Positions 1 to 5,781 are shown, numbered from the stretch's first letter. The stretch is DNA of 10,024 nucleotides from JBBSEZ01 sp038239195 (GCA_038239195.1 JBBSEZ010000371.1:1-10024); one strand, 5' to 3'. Numbers and translations are program-made. Notes: generated from the sequence alone by a model not told the origin.

Positions 1-157
1 GGCCTCGTTGCCACCCGAAAAACGCCTCGCCGGGCTGTCCCCGAAGGAACGTGTCGCCGGGCTGTCCCCGAAGGAACTGCTGACTGGCCTGTCTCCGGAA
101 GCGAAAGAGGCCCTGCGAAAGCAGCTACAGGGAGGCCCTCCTGCCCCGGCGGAATGA
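1..157 (+). CDS. C-terminal end of a protein with 9-residue repeats
   Basis: Open frame from base 2 to a TGA at 155-157, giving the last 51 residues of a gene that begins outside the window. The visible part has three tandem 9-residue units in bases 23-49, 50-76 and 77-103: RLAGLSPKE, RVAGLSPKE and LLTGLSPEA. The first two units differ at only 2 of 27 bases, so the duplication looks recent. A basic stretch (ALRKQLQ) and a Pro/Ala-rich end follow. From memory, tails of this type (LxGLxPEE repeats) occur at the C-termini of assorted planctomycete and cyanobacterial proteins, some of them nuclease-like, but the functional domain is not in view and I assign no function. Frame and stop are clear; identity is unknown. 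Confidence 0.6.
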   Translation, partial: ASLPPEKRLAGLSPKERVAGLSPKELLTGLSPEAKEALRKQLQGGPPAPAE

Positions 158-409
158 CTCGCATTCGGCCCGGCACCGGCGTCGCCGCGCCGCGGAGGGA
201 GATCCAGGATAACAAGGATTGAAACACCATCTGGCCACAACGGGGACAGGGCTTGATCCGGCCGCGGAGGGAGATCCAGGAGAACAAGGATTGGCCCCTC
301 CTCGACCCCGCTTGCGCCCACCTCCCCATCAAGCCACCTTGCCCGCCAGCGCCTGGCCGCGATTCTGCCCTCGCCATTTGGCGCGCCGAGCCCGGCCCCG
401 TCGCCTACG
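158..409. other. Intergenic stretch holding a direct repeat
   Basis: Between the stop of the left-edge gene and the stop of the convergent minus-strand gene. Apart from the 33-base direct repeat at 189-221 and 261-293, I see no gene, promoter or clear terminator. The plus-strand reading frame starting in the repeat (219-581) has a proline- and arginine-rich composition typical of non-coding frames in GC-rich DNA. Bases 380-387 contain an 8-base palindrome (GGCGCGCC) with no evident role. Confidence 0.6.
189..297 (+). CRISPR. Possible one-spacer CRISPR relic (two direct repeats)
   Basis: Bases 189-221 and 261-293 are 33-base direct repeats with a single mismatch (T210 against G282), spaced 72 bases apart. 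In the first copy the sequence continues to 225 and ends AAGGATTGAAAC. The ATTGAAAC 3' end is characteristic of many type I and type III CRISPR repeats. Read this way, the repeat is 37 bases (189-225), the spacer 35 bases (226-260), and the second copy is a terminal repeat degenerate at its 3' end (AAAC replaced by GCCC). Repeat and spacer lengths both fall in the usual CRISPR range. Inside the first copy ATCC-A-GGAT can pair; the mismatch destroys this in the second copy. There is no third copy at the next 72-base step and no cas gene in the window. An ordinary duplicated sequence is the main alternative. Confidence 0.4.
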
Positions 410-1057
410 TCAACCTCCCGCCCTGATCGAGTCGTGGACGCTCGGCCGGTATCCCGCCGCCATCGCGTTGACCGTCGAGCGCGGCGTCAGCACGGTCACG
501 CCCGTCGCCGCGTTCCGCGATACGGGACCAGTGTGCCCTCCGGGCGCCCATCTCCAGAGCGCTCCCCTCGCGAGCAGGTAGCCCGTGCTCGGTGCCTCGT
601 CCAACACCACGAAGGTGCCGTCGGGCAACTCCCCGAGGGGGGCCCGAAACGTCACCTTGAGGCCGCCCGCCGCGAGGCGCTCGCCGTGGAGCACGCGGTC
701 GATCTCGTCGATGCGGACGCCCGCAGGCAGCCCTCGCGACAGGTTGCCGCGCAGCCAGGCGTCCTTGAATCGTTTGTGGTCCGCGAGCCGGCACTCCGCG
801 CAGGGGCGGTGTCCGGCCGCGAGGGCGGTCGCCTCATCGAGGAAGAACAGTTCGGTGTAGTGGCGGGGGGCCATCACTTGCCGGTGGCGGCCCTTGAACT
901 GAAGGAGGCAGACGATCCAGCGCCGGCTGGCCCACCTTCGCGCGGTCAGCGTCCTGGCGGCGGTGTGGAAGCAGCCGCCGCGGTTGCCCAGGAAGGTGCC
1001 GCGCTCGGGAACGGCGACGATCTCGCCGAAGGGGGTGACGCGGTTTTGGAGAGGCAT
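410..1057 (-). CDS. Conserved hypothetical protein with an Ada-like metal-site motif
   Basis: 215 residues from ATG at 1057 to TGA at 410-412. AGGA lies about 8 bases upstream of this ATG; the longer reading to 1357 lacks a conserved look and runs through the promoter region, so I chose 1057. I recognise this as a small conserved family starting MPLQNRVTPFGEIVAxPERG, but know no assigned function. Visible features are GNRGGCFH (residues 24-31), the block ELFFLDEATALAAGHRPC (69-86) and CAEC (86-89). The last block closely resembles the second half of the N-terminal zinc-binding site of Ada DNA-repair proteins (AGFRPCKRC). C29, H31, C86 and C89 are possible metal ligands; this is inference, because the Ada CxxxC first half is absent. 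The C-terminus (about 185-209) carries a VLTPxSTVxAxxAGYRP block. Probably transcribed alone from a promoter near 1141-1160. Confidence 0.75.
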   Translation of the reverse strand: MPLQNRVTPFGEIVAVPERGTFLGNRGGCFHTAARTLTARRWASRRWIVCLLQFKGRHRQVMAPRHYTELFFLDEATALAAGHRPCAECRLADHKRFKDAWLRGNLSRGLPAGVRIDEIDRVLHGERLAAGGLKVTFRAPLGELPDGTFVVLDEAPSTGYLLARGALWRWAPGGHTGPVSRNAATGVTVLTPRSTVNAMAAGYRPSVHDSIRAGG

Positions 1058-1089
1058 GTTCCCGTCCTGAAGATGCGTCGTGCAGCCCA

Positions 1090-1118
1090 CCCTGCCAACT
1101 TCGCCGGAGCTGGCAGGG
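1090..1118 (-). promoter_or_regulatory. Hairpin in the leader of the Ada-like gene
   Basis: CCCTGCCA (1090-1097) and TGGCAGGG (1111-1118) form a perfect 8-base-pair stem with a 13-base loop. It lies 33 bases upstream of the ATG at 1057, between the predicted promoter and the ribosome binding site. It could be a leader RNA hairpin or a protein-binding inverted repeat. There is no U-tract after it on the minus strand, so it does not look like a terminator. Confidence 0.5.
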
Positions 1119-1140
1119 CGTGGCAGGCACCCCTCGCTGC

Positions 1141-1160
1141 ATTTTACGTCTCGCGCGAGA
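1141..1160 (-). promoter_or_regulatory. Candidate -10 box with adjoining palindromic operator
   Basis: On the minus strand a TAAAAT box (1146 to 1141) is preceded, two bases upstream, by the perfect 12-base palindrome TCTCGCGCGAGA (1149-1160). The palindrome occupies the place of the spacer between -10 and -35, where a repressor would block polymerase. No good -35 is visible. The position, about 84 bases upstream of the ATG at 1057 with the leader hairpin in between, fits a promoter for the Ada-like gene. Sequence-based inference only. Confidence 0.4.
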
Positions 1161-1420
1161 GGCACCTTCCAGGCTTCCGGGGGGGGCCAGGGCGAAAAAA
1201 GGGGCAGCCGAACCAACCTCCGCAACGGGGCCCCGCTCTCGACGTCCGTTCCTCCGGGCCCAGGGCCAGCCTCGGTGAGCAGGTGGCCACGTGGCTCTTG
1301 TTGCTGGCGCAAGAAGTAAACTAACAGGGACTTGCGCGGCAAGAGTCGCGTGCCCATCTCCCCCGCCGTTGGCCAGGTGGCCAGGTGACTTATTTCCTGC
1401 GTTCTCGCCAGTGCCTTCCC

Positions 1421-1855
1421 TTACCAGCGCAACGTCGCCTGCTTCCTCGGGCCATCGTAAGTGAAGACCACGTGCCGCAAGAAGTCGCGCCCCAGCGCCG
1501 CCACCGCGCCCGTCTGGTACACCGCCCCTCCCACGGCGACCAGGGGCACCCAGCGCGGCGGTTCGCCCGCCAGGACGAGGGCGACCTCCACCTCGTAGAG
1601 CTCGTGAAAGCAGACGTCGTCGCGCCCCAGGACGTTGAGGGCGGCGCTGTGCGCCGGCCGAAGGCCCAGCGCGCGGACCACCGCCAGGTCGAGCATGGTG
1701 TCGCTAGCCCCCGTGTCCAGGTAAGCGGACAGTGGCCCCGCGTGGGACGAGGCCCCGTGCGCCGGTTGGGGCCCCGGCAGCAGGGCCGCGCTCGGCCGCA
1801 CGAGGGCCTTGACCAGCGCGCCGCGGCGGCGGATCGGCAGGGTCAGTTCCGGCAC
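1421..1855 (-). CDS. Retropepsin-like aspartic protease
   Basis: 144 residues, GTG at 1855 to TAA at 1421-1423. The start is set by GGGGAG about nine bases upstream of the GTG. An ATG eight bases further upstream (1863) is in another frame that stops after six codons. The catalytic motif is LDTGAS (residues 46-51, D47), followed by a hydrophobic strand and VVRALGL, and near the C-terminus by ALGRDFLRH (120-128) and YDG. This is the single-domain layout of retroviral-type proteases, which work as homodimers with one DTG per subunit; the length suits a stand-alone bacterial clan AA protease. Such soluble proteases are common in planctomycetes and cyanobacteria, and their substrates are mostly unknown. 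No signal peptide or membrane segment is visible, so it is probably cytoplasmic. Confidence 0.82.
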   Translation of the reverse strand: MPELTLPIRRRGALVKALVRPSAALLPGPQPAHGASSHAGPLSAYLDTGASDTMLDLAVVRALGLRPAHSAALNVLGRDDVCFHELYEVEVALVLAGEPPRWVPLVAVGGAVYQTGAVAALGRDFLRHVVFTYDGPRKQATLRW

Positions 1856-1952
1856 GTGTCCATTCTCCCCAGGAGTGGGCTTCTCTTCCTGAGGGGAAAC
1901 GACACCGAAGGGGGGCCCAAGGTTCCGGGCGGCGACGGTTCGCGACTGGTCC

Positions 1953-2315
1953 TCACCAGTTGTAGGTGGGGAAGTCCTTGGCGTCGATCTCCCGGTGGCC
2001 CTCGGGGATCGGCACGCCGAGGGCCGTGAAGACCTGGTTCTTGGAGCGGATGATCCCGTTGGTGATCGGCAGCTCGCCCTTGTGCAGGGCCTCGCGGATC
2101 GACTCGCTGGTGAGAGGCAACAGGACGTCTTGCAGCTCGCGCTTCTGCTCGGCAGTCAAGCAGCCGGCCCCGCCGCGAACCATCGCGGCCAGCTGGCTCA
2201 GGGCGCTGCCCAGGTCGCGCATCACGACGATCGTGTGTTGAATCACCTCATCGTGCAGCAAACAATCGACGCGGGACTTGATCTGGGAAACCAACGCGTC
2301 AACGGATTTTGCCAT
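1953..2315 (-). CDS. Hypothetical protein, 120 residues
   Basis: ATG at 2315 to TGA at 1953-1955. A strong ribosome binding site (GGAGGAGG ending two to three bases before the ATG) and a TATAAT box 36 bases upstream support expression from its own promoter. The sequence looks soluble and mainly helical in residues 1-80 (for example DALVSQIKSRVDCLLHDEVI), followed by a shorter, less regular tail ending FPTYNW. Cysteines are at 18 and 52. There is no signal peptide, membrane segment or motif that I recognise. It ends 97 bases before the protease gene on the same strand, so read-through is possible. Function unknown; the gene call rests on the ribosome binding site, promoter and natural amino-acid composition. 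Confidence 0.7.
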   Translation of the reverse strand: MAKSVDALVSQIKSRVDCLLHDEVIQHTIVVMRDLGSALSQLAAMVRGGAGCLTAEQKRELQDVLLPLTSESIREALHKGELPITNGIIRSKNQVFTALGVPIPEGHREIDAKDFPTYNW

Positions 2316-2350
2316 GGCCTCCTCCGCGCTGGGGCGTGCGACTCGGTGTG

Positions 2351-2356
2351 ATTATA
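2351..2356 (-). promoter_or_regulatory. TATAAT box for the 120-residue gene
   Basis: A perfect TATAAT on the minus strand, rare in such GC-rich DNA, 36 bases upstream of the ATG at 2315. Only a poor -35 is present at the usual distance. It lies between the stop of the sugar transferase gene (2395) and the next gene on the same strand, so the small gene can be transcribed independently. Confidence 0.5.
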
Positions 2357-2394
2357 CCGGGCGCAGGCGCGGCTTGACACCCTGGGAGGCCCCC

Positions 2395-3789
2395 TCAATA
2401 GGCGTTCTTGTGGACGATCCCCTTGAAGAGCGTCAGCCACAGGATGCGCAGGTCGAGCCAGGGCGTCCAGTGCGTGATGTAGTAGAGGTCGTACTGCACC
2501 CGCTTGCGCAGCGACGTGTTGCCGCGCCAACCGTTCACCTGCGCCCAGCCGGTGATGCCCGCCTTGACACAGTGGCGCGCCATGTAGTTCGGGATGGTCC
2601 GCCGAAATTGCTGGATGAACACGGGGCGCTCGGGGCGCGGGCCGACCAGGCTCATGTCGCCGCGCAGGACGTTCCACAACTGGGGCAGCTCGTCGAGGCT
2701 GGTCTTGCGCAGGAAGGCGCCCAGGGGCGTACTGCGGCCATCGGCCTTGCGGGCCCAGACGGGGCCGGTCTTCTGCTCCGACCCGACCGGCATGCTGCGG
2801 AACTTGAGCATGTCGAACGCCAGCCCGTTGAGCCCGCAGCGCTCCTGCCGATAGAAGATCGGCCCGGGGCTGCTCAGCTTCACGAGCAGCGCGAGCAGCG
2901 CGAGCAGCGGGGACAGGACGAGCAGGGCGACCGCCGCCAGGGCCATGTCCATGGCGCGCTTGACGACGACGTTGAGCCCGAAGTGCGGGCTCTCGCGCAG
3001 GCCGATCAGCGGGACGCCATCGAGGTTGACCGTCGTCAGCGACAGGCCAGACAGGTTGGCCACGTCCGGCACCAGGCGCACCTCGACCAGCGACTGCGAC
3101 AGGACGGCGAAGACCCGGCGGGCGTCGTCGTAGCGGTTGAGCGGCAGGGCGATGAAGACGTGTTCGACGTCGTAGCGCTGGATGAGCGCGGGCAGGTCGG
3201 CGAACCCGCCCAGCACGTCGAGGTCGCCGGAGAGCGGATGTTGGCGCTCCTCGACGAAGCCGACGTTCTTGATGCCCAGCCAGCTCAGGCGGTGGAGGAT
3301 GCGGGCCAGCCGGCGGGCGCCGCGGCCCGCGCCGACAATGAGCGCGAAGCTCTGATCGTAGCCCCGGCTGCGCAAGGTGCGGACGGCGCCCCAGCCGGCC
3401 CGCCGGCCGGCGAGCACGGCGACGGCGGTCAGCGCCGAGAAGAGCAGCAGGGTGGCGCGCGACTCGTAGGGGTCGTGGAGGAAGAAGACGATGGCCATCA
3501 CGAACAGCGACAGCAAGGCCGTGCCCTGCAAGACGGAGGTCATCTCCTCGCGAAAGCGGCGCAGCCGGTGGACGCTGTACTGGCCGACCAGGCGGTAGGA
3601 GACGGCGGCGAGGAGAAGCACGAGGGGGAGCTGGCGCCAGCAATGGTAGAAGGAAGGCGGCTCCTTGTCGATGGGCAACCAGCCCGAGGCGAAGCGGACG
3701 TAGTAGGCCGCCAGCCAGGCCAGGGCGGTGAGCGCCAGGTCCGAGAGGAGAAAGCCGAAACACAGCCATTGACTGCGCCGTTGAATCAT
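2395..3789 (-). CDS. Polyprenyl-phosphate glycosyl-1-phosphate transferase (WcaJ/exopolysaccharide type)
   Basis: 464 residues from ATG at 3789 to TGA at 2395-2397. A GGGGGG tract upstream of this ATG and the immediate start of a membrane helix favour it over in-frame ATGs at 3801 and 3888. This family transfers a sugar-1-phosphate from a nucleotide sugar to undecaprenyl phosphate, the first step of exopolysaccharide repeat-unit assembly at the inner membrane. The N-terminal half has about four membrane helices (near residues 8-30, 54-71, 84-104, 112-128). A nucleotide-binding-like domain follows (VGAGRGARR, 152-160). The C-terminal sugar transferase domain begins at K277 with a membrane segment and contains SPGPIFYRQERCG, FDMLKFRSM, the catalytic-type TSLDELPQLWN (D366, E367), GPRPERP (383-389) and GITGWAQVNGWRG (411-423). 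No other polysaccharide gene lies in the window. The sugar specificity cannot be read from the sequence. Confidence 0.93.
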   Translation of the reverse strand: MIQRRSQWLCFGFLLSDLALTALAWLAAYYVRFASGWLPIDKEPPSFYHCWRQLPLVLLLAAVSYRLVGQYSVHRLRRFREEMTSVLQGTALLSLFVMAIVFFLHDPYESRATLLLFSALTAVAVLAGRRAGWGAVRTLRSRGYDQSFALIVGAGRGARRLARILHRLSWLGIKNVGFVEERQHPLSGDLDVLGGFADLPALIQRYDVEHVFIALPLNRYDDARRVFAVLSQSLVEVRLVPDVANLSGLSLTTVNLDGVPLIGLRESPHFGLNVVVKRAMDMALAAVALLVLSPLLALLALLVKLSSPGPIFYRQERCGLNGLAFDMLKFRSMPVGSEQKTGPVWARKADGRSTPLGAFLRKTSLDELPQLWNVLRGDMSLVGPRPERPVFIQQFRRTIPNYMARHCVKAGITGWAQVNGWRGNTSLRKRVQYDLYYITHWTPWLDLRILWLTLFKGIVHKNAY

Positions 3790-3851
3790 CGCGCCCCCCA
3801 TCCCTGGGGCCGGGAATGGCCTGCCTGCGGGCCCCAACCGCCCTGTCGGGC

Positions 3852-3910
3852 CCCGAACGCTTTTCCGTAGCACGTTCGGGCGGCGCATGTCAAGCAGACG
3901 TTCGTGCTAC
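3852..3910. promoter_or_regulatory. Overlapping inverted repeats upstream of the sugar transferase
   Basis: Two perfect 8-base inverted repeats overlap. CCCGAACG (3852-3859) pairs with CGTTCGGG (3873-3880). GTAGCACG (3867-3874) pairs with CGTGCTAC (3903-3910). They share bases 3873-3874, so only one can be fully formed at a time. ACGTTCG also occurs twice in direct orientation (3872-3878, 3898-3904). The cluster surrounds the TTGACA box of the minus strand. It may be a repressor or activator binding region, or mutually exclusive RNA hairpins if transcription starts upstream. Confidence 0.45.
3864..3893 (-). promoter_or_regulatory. Candidate promoter of the sugar transferase gene
   Basis: A perfect -35 hexamer TTGACA on the minus strand (3893 to 3888), with a weak -10 candidate TACGGA (3869 to 3864) 18 bases downstream. 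The poor -10 overlaps one arm of an inverted repeat, which would suit a promoter that depends on an activator or is controlled by a repressor. It lies about 75 bases upstream of the ATG at 3789. No experimental support. Confidence 0.35.
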
Positions 3911-4140
3911 AAACGGTAAAATGAGCCTCTCCACCTTTGCCTCCGCCCGTCCACGTGGCGGTTGCCCAGCATCGAGGTGCTTCAGTCCGGTTTGTGGCAC
4001 GTGTGAAGGGACGGGCACGCGGTTGCGGCCTTACGCGGAGCGGGATGCAGCCCGGCAGGGGTTACTGGTTTTCCTCTTTCACCCTCGGATCGGTTATCTA
4101 TACTGCAAGCATCCCGTCCCCATGGGCCCAGGACAACGCC
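3911..4140 (+). promoter_or_regulatory. Upstream region of the purine nucleoside phosphorylase gene
   Basis: 230 bases of the divergent spacer with no convincing gene. The best promoter candidate is TATACT (4099-4104) with a poor -35-like CTTTCA (4076-4081) 17 bases upstream, giving a leader of about 30 bases. AGGA at 4130-4133, seven bases before the ATG at 4141, is the ribosome binding site. TAAAAT at 3917-3922 is a second, weaker -10 candidate. No riboswitch-like fold was recognised. Confidence 0.35.
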
Positions 4141-4962
4141 ATGCCGGAGCTCTACGACCAGATCCAGGAGGCCGCCCGCGCCATTCGCGCGAAGTGGTCC
4201 GGCCGGCCGCGCGTTGGCATCATCCTCGGCACCGGGCTGGGTGGGCTCGTCGAGGAGATCGACGCCGAGGCGACCATCCCCTACGCCGACGTCCCCCACT
4301 TCCCCCTCTCCACCGTTCAGACGCACGCCGGGCGACTCGTGTGCGGACAGCTCGCGGGCAAGAGCGCGATCGCGATGGAGGGGCGCTTCCACTATTACGA
4401 GGGCTATTCGCTCCAGCAGATCACGCTCCCCGTGCGCGTCTTCAAGGCCCTGGGCTGCGACACCCTGATCGTCAGCAACGCCTGCGGTGGGATGAACCCG
4501 CAGTTCGCCAAGGGCGACCTCATGGTCATCGAGGACCACGTGAACTTGCTGGGCGACAACCCACTCATCGGGCCAAACGACGACCGCCTCGGCCCGCGCT
4601 TCCCCGACATGTGCCGGCCGTACGACCCCGGCCTCATCGCCCTGGCCCGGCGCATCGCCCTGGAGGAGCGCATCGTCTGCCATCAGGGCGTGTTCGTCGC
4701 GGTCTCCGGGCCCAACCTGGAGACGCGCGCCGAGTATCGCCTGCTGCGCGCCGGCGGGGCCGACGTGGTCGGCATGTCCACGGTGCCGGAGATCATCGTC
4801 GCCGTCCATGCCGGGCTGCGCAACCTCGGCCTGTCGGTCATCACCGACGTCTGCCTGCCCGACGCCCTCGAGCCAGTTAATCTGCCCGACGTCATCGCCA
4901 CGGCCAACGCCGCCGAGAAGAAACTGCGCGTCATCGTGCGCCGGGTCGTCGCCGAATGCTGA
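4141..4962 (+). CDS. punA: Purine nucleoside phosphorylase, trimeric class (PNP/PunA type)
   Basis: 273 residues, ATG at 4141 with AGGA seven bases upstream, TGA at 4960-4962. The enzyme splits purine nucleosides with phosphate to give a free base and pentose-1-phosphate, in cytoplasmic purine salvage. The length and motifs match the PNP family I trimer. The phosphate site is LGTGLGG (29-35), THAGRLV (61-67) and EGRFHYYEGY (80-89). The ribose and base site is VSNACGG (111-117), SGPNLETRAE (189-198; E194 matches human E201) and VGMSTVPE (210-217; M212 matches human M219). At the human N243 position the sequence reads VITD, with D236 in place of Asn, which may alter the 6-oxo or 6-amino purine preference. 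The longer in-frame reading to 3937 crosses the candidate promoter and was rejected. The membrane protease gene follows directly. Confidence 0.95.
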   Translation: MPELYDQIQEAARAIRAKWSGRPRVGIILGTGLGGLVEEIDAEATIPYADVPHFPLSTVQTHAGRLVCGQLAGKSAIAMEGRFHYYEGYSLQQITLPVRVFKALGCDTLIVSNACGGMNPQFAKGDLMVIEDHVNLLGDNPLIGPNDDRLGPRFPDMCRPYDPGLIALARRIALEERIVCHQGVFVAVSGPNLETRAEYRLLRAGGADVVGMSTVPEIIVAVHAGLRNLGLSVITDVCLPDALEPVNLPDVIATANAAEKKLRVIVRRVVAEC

Positions 4963-4970
4963 GGGCCCCC

Positions 4971-5708
4971 ATGACGGAAGAAGCCCCACCGACCTCGCCG
5001 CGGACGACGGCCCTCGTCGTCGCCCTGGCATTGACGTTCCCGACCGTCATGGCGTGGGCCTACTTCGTCGCCCTGGCGGGGGGCGGAAAGGCCAACCTCG
5101 CGCAACAGCTCGCGTACGCCGTCGGCAAGGTCTTTCAGTTCAGCATCCCCCTGCTGTTCTTCGCCTTCGTCGTGCGCCGCTGGCCGACTTATGAGGCGCC
5201 CACGCGGCGCGGTGTTGGGCTGGCCGTCGGCTTCGCTCTTCTCGTCGCCGGCGCGATGTTCGCCGCTTACTTCGGCTGGCTGCGCTCGTCGTCCCTGCTG
5301 GCGGCCGCCCCCGAGCGCATCCGTCGCAAGTTGCAGGAGGTCGGGCTGGACACGCCGCTCGGCTACCTGGCCCTGAGCGTCTTCCTGTGCGTCGGCCATT
5401 CCTTCCTCGAGGAGTATTACTGGCGCTGGTTCGTCTTCGGGCGGCTGCGCACGCTCCTGCCGTTCGCGCCGGCGGTGGCGATTGCGAGCCTGGGCTTCAT
5501 GGCGCACCACGTCATCGTCCTGTGGGGCTTCTTTCCCGGCAAGGTGCTCGCGGGCGTGCTCCCCGCGTCGCTCGGCATCGCGCTGGGCGGGGCGGTCTGG
5601 GCGTGGATCTACGAGCGGGGAGGGTCGCTGTTGGCGCCGTGGCTCAGCCATCTGCTCGTCGACGCGGGGGTGTTCGCCATCGGCTGGGACTTGATTCAGC
5701 GGACGTGA
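4971..5708 (+). CDS. CPBP-family intramembrane metalloprotease (CAAX/Abi type)
   Basis: 245 residues from ATG at 4971 to TGA at 5706-5708. GAGGG (4961-4965), five bases upstream, favours this start. An in-frame ATG at 4956 overlaps the phosphorylase stop and lacks a binding site. It is a polytopic membrane protein with about six to seven hydrophobic helices. The family motifs are present: EEYYWRW (E147, E148, R152), FMAHH (F176, H179, H180) and SHLLVD (H227, D231; Asn is more usual at the last position). Members cleave prenylated or other membrane substrates, or protect against self-made bacteriocins; many have no known substrate. The gene starts eight bases after the phosphorylase stop, so the two are almost certainly co-transcribed, although no functional link is obvious. 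A strong hairpin begins two bases past the stop codon. Confidence 0.88.
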   Translation: MTEEAPPTSPRTTALVVALALTFPTVMAWAYFVALAGGGKANLAQQLAYAVGKVFQFSIPLLFFAFVVRRWPTYEAPTRRGVGLAVGFALLVAGAMFAAYFGWLRSSSLLAAAPERIRRKLQEVGLDTPLGYLALSVFLCVGHSFLEEYYWRWFVFGRLRTLLPFAPAVAIASLGFMAHHVIVLWGFFPGKVLAGVLPASLGIALGGAVWAWIYERGGSLLAPWLSHLLVDAGVFAIGWDLIQRT

Positions 5709-5709
5709 A

Positions 5710-5747
5710 GAAGGCGAGGCGACGGCATCCGCCATCGGCTCGCCTTC
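5710..5747. terminator. Long hairpin between convergent genes
   Basis: GAAGGCGAG (5710-5718) pairs perfectly with CTCGCCTTC (5739-5747). After one unpaired base on each side, CGACGGC (5720-5726) pairs with GCCATCG (5731-5737) with one mismatch, closed by an ATCC loop. This gives about 15 base pairs in 38 bases. It sits between the stop of the CPBP gene (5708) and the stop of the convergent FHA gene (5782), and being symmetric could end transcription from both sides. There is no T-tract on either strand, so it may instead protect 3' ends or need a factor. Confidence 0.6.
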
Positions 5748-5781
5748 CGCTATCCTGACGCTCCCTCGTCGGCGAGCAGGA

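Larger units (their letters stand above)
1058..1420. other. Intergenic region between two minus-strand genes
   Basis: 363 bases without a convincing gene. Besides the candidate promoter (1141-1160) and hairpin (1090-1118), it holds a run of eight G (1179-1186), a run of six A (1195-1200), the palindromes GGGGCCCC (1227-1234) and GCCACGTGGC (1286-1295), and a perfect tandem of GGCCAGGT (1371-1378, 1379-1386) just beyond the stop of the protease gene. On the minus strand the A-run reads as TTTTTT, but I could not find a proper stem-loop before it, so I do not call a terminator. Confidence 0.5.

Noticed and set aside
1195..1200. T-run on the minus strand as the terminator of the protease gene
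   Set aside because: No stem-loop immediately precedes it, and it is more than 200 bases beyond the stop codon.
434..1324. Open 296-codon plus-strand frame
   Set aside because: It is antisense to the Ada-like gene, crosses its promoter region, and has an Arg/Gly/Ala-rich composition without family features.
2374..2402. Perfect TTGACA on the plus strand as a promoter
   Set aside because: No -10 at a suitable distance and no plus-strand gene downstream.
2278..3870. Open 530-codon plus-strand frame opposite the sugar transferase
   Set aside because: Composition is dominated by Asp, Gln, Arg and Ala as expected from the complement of a GC-rich gene; the minus strand carries clear family motifs.
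3937..4140. N-terminal extension of the phosphorylase by 68 codons
   Set aside because: The ATG at 4141 has a good ribosome binding site and matches the family length; the extension crosses the candidate promoter.
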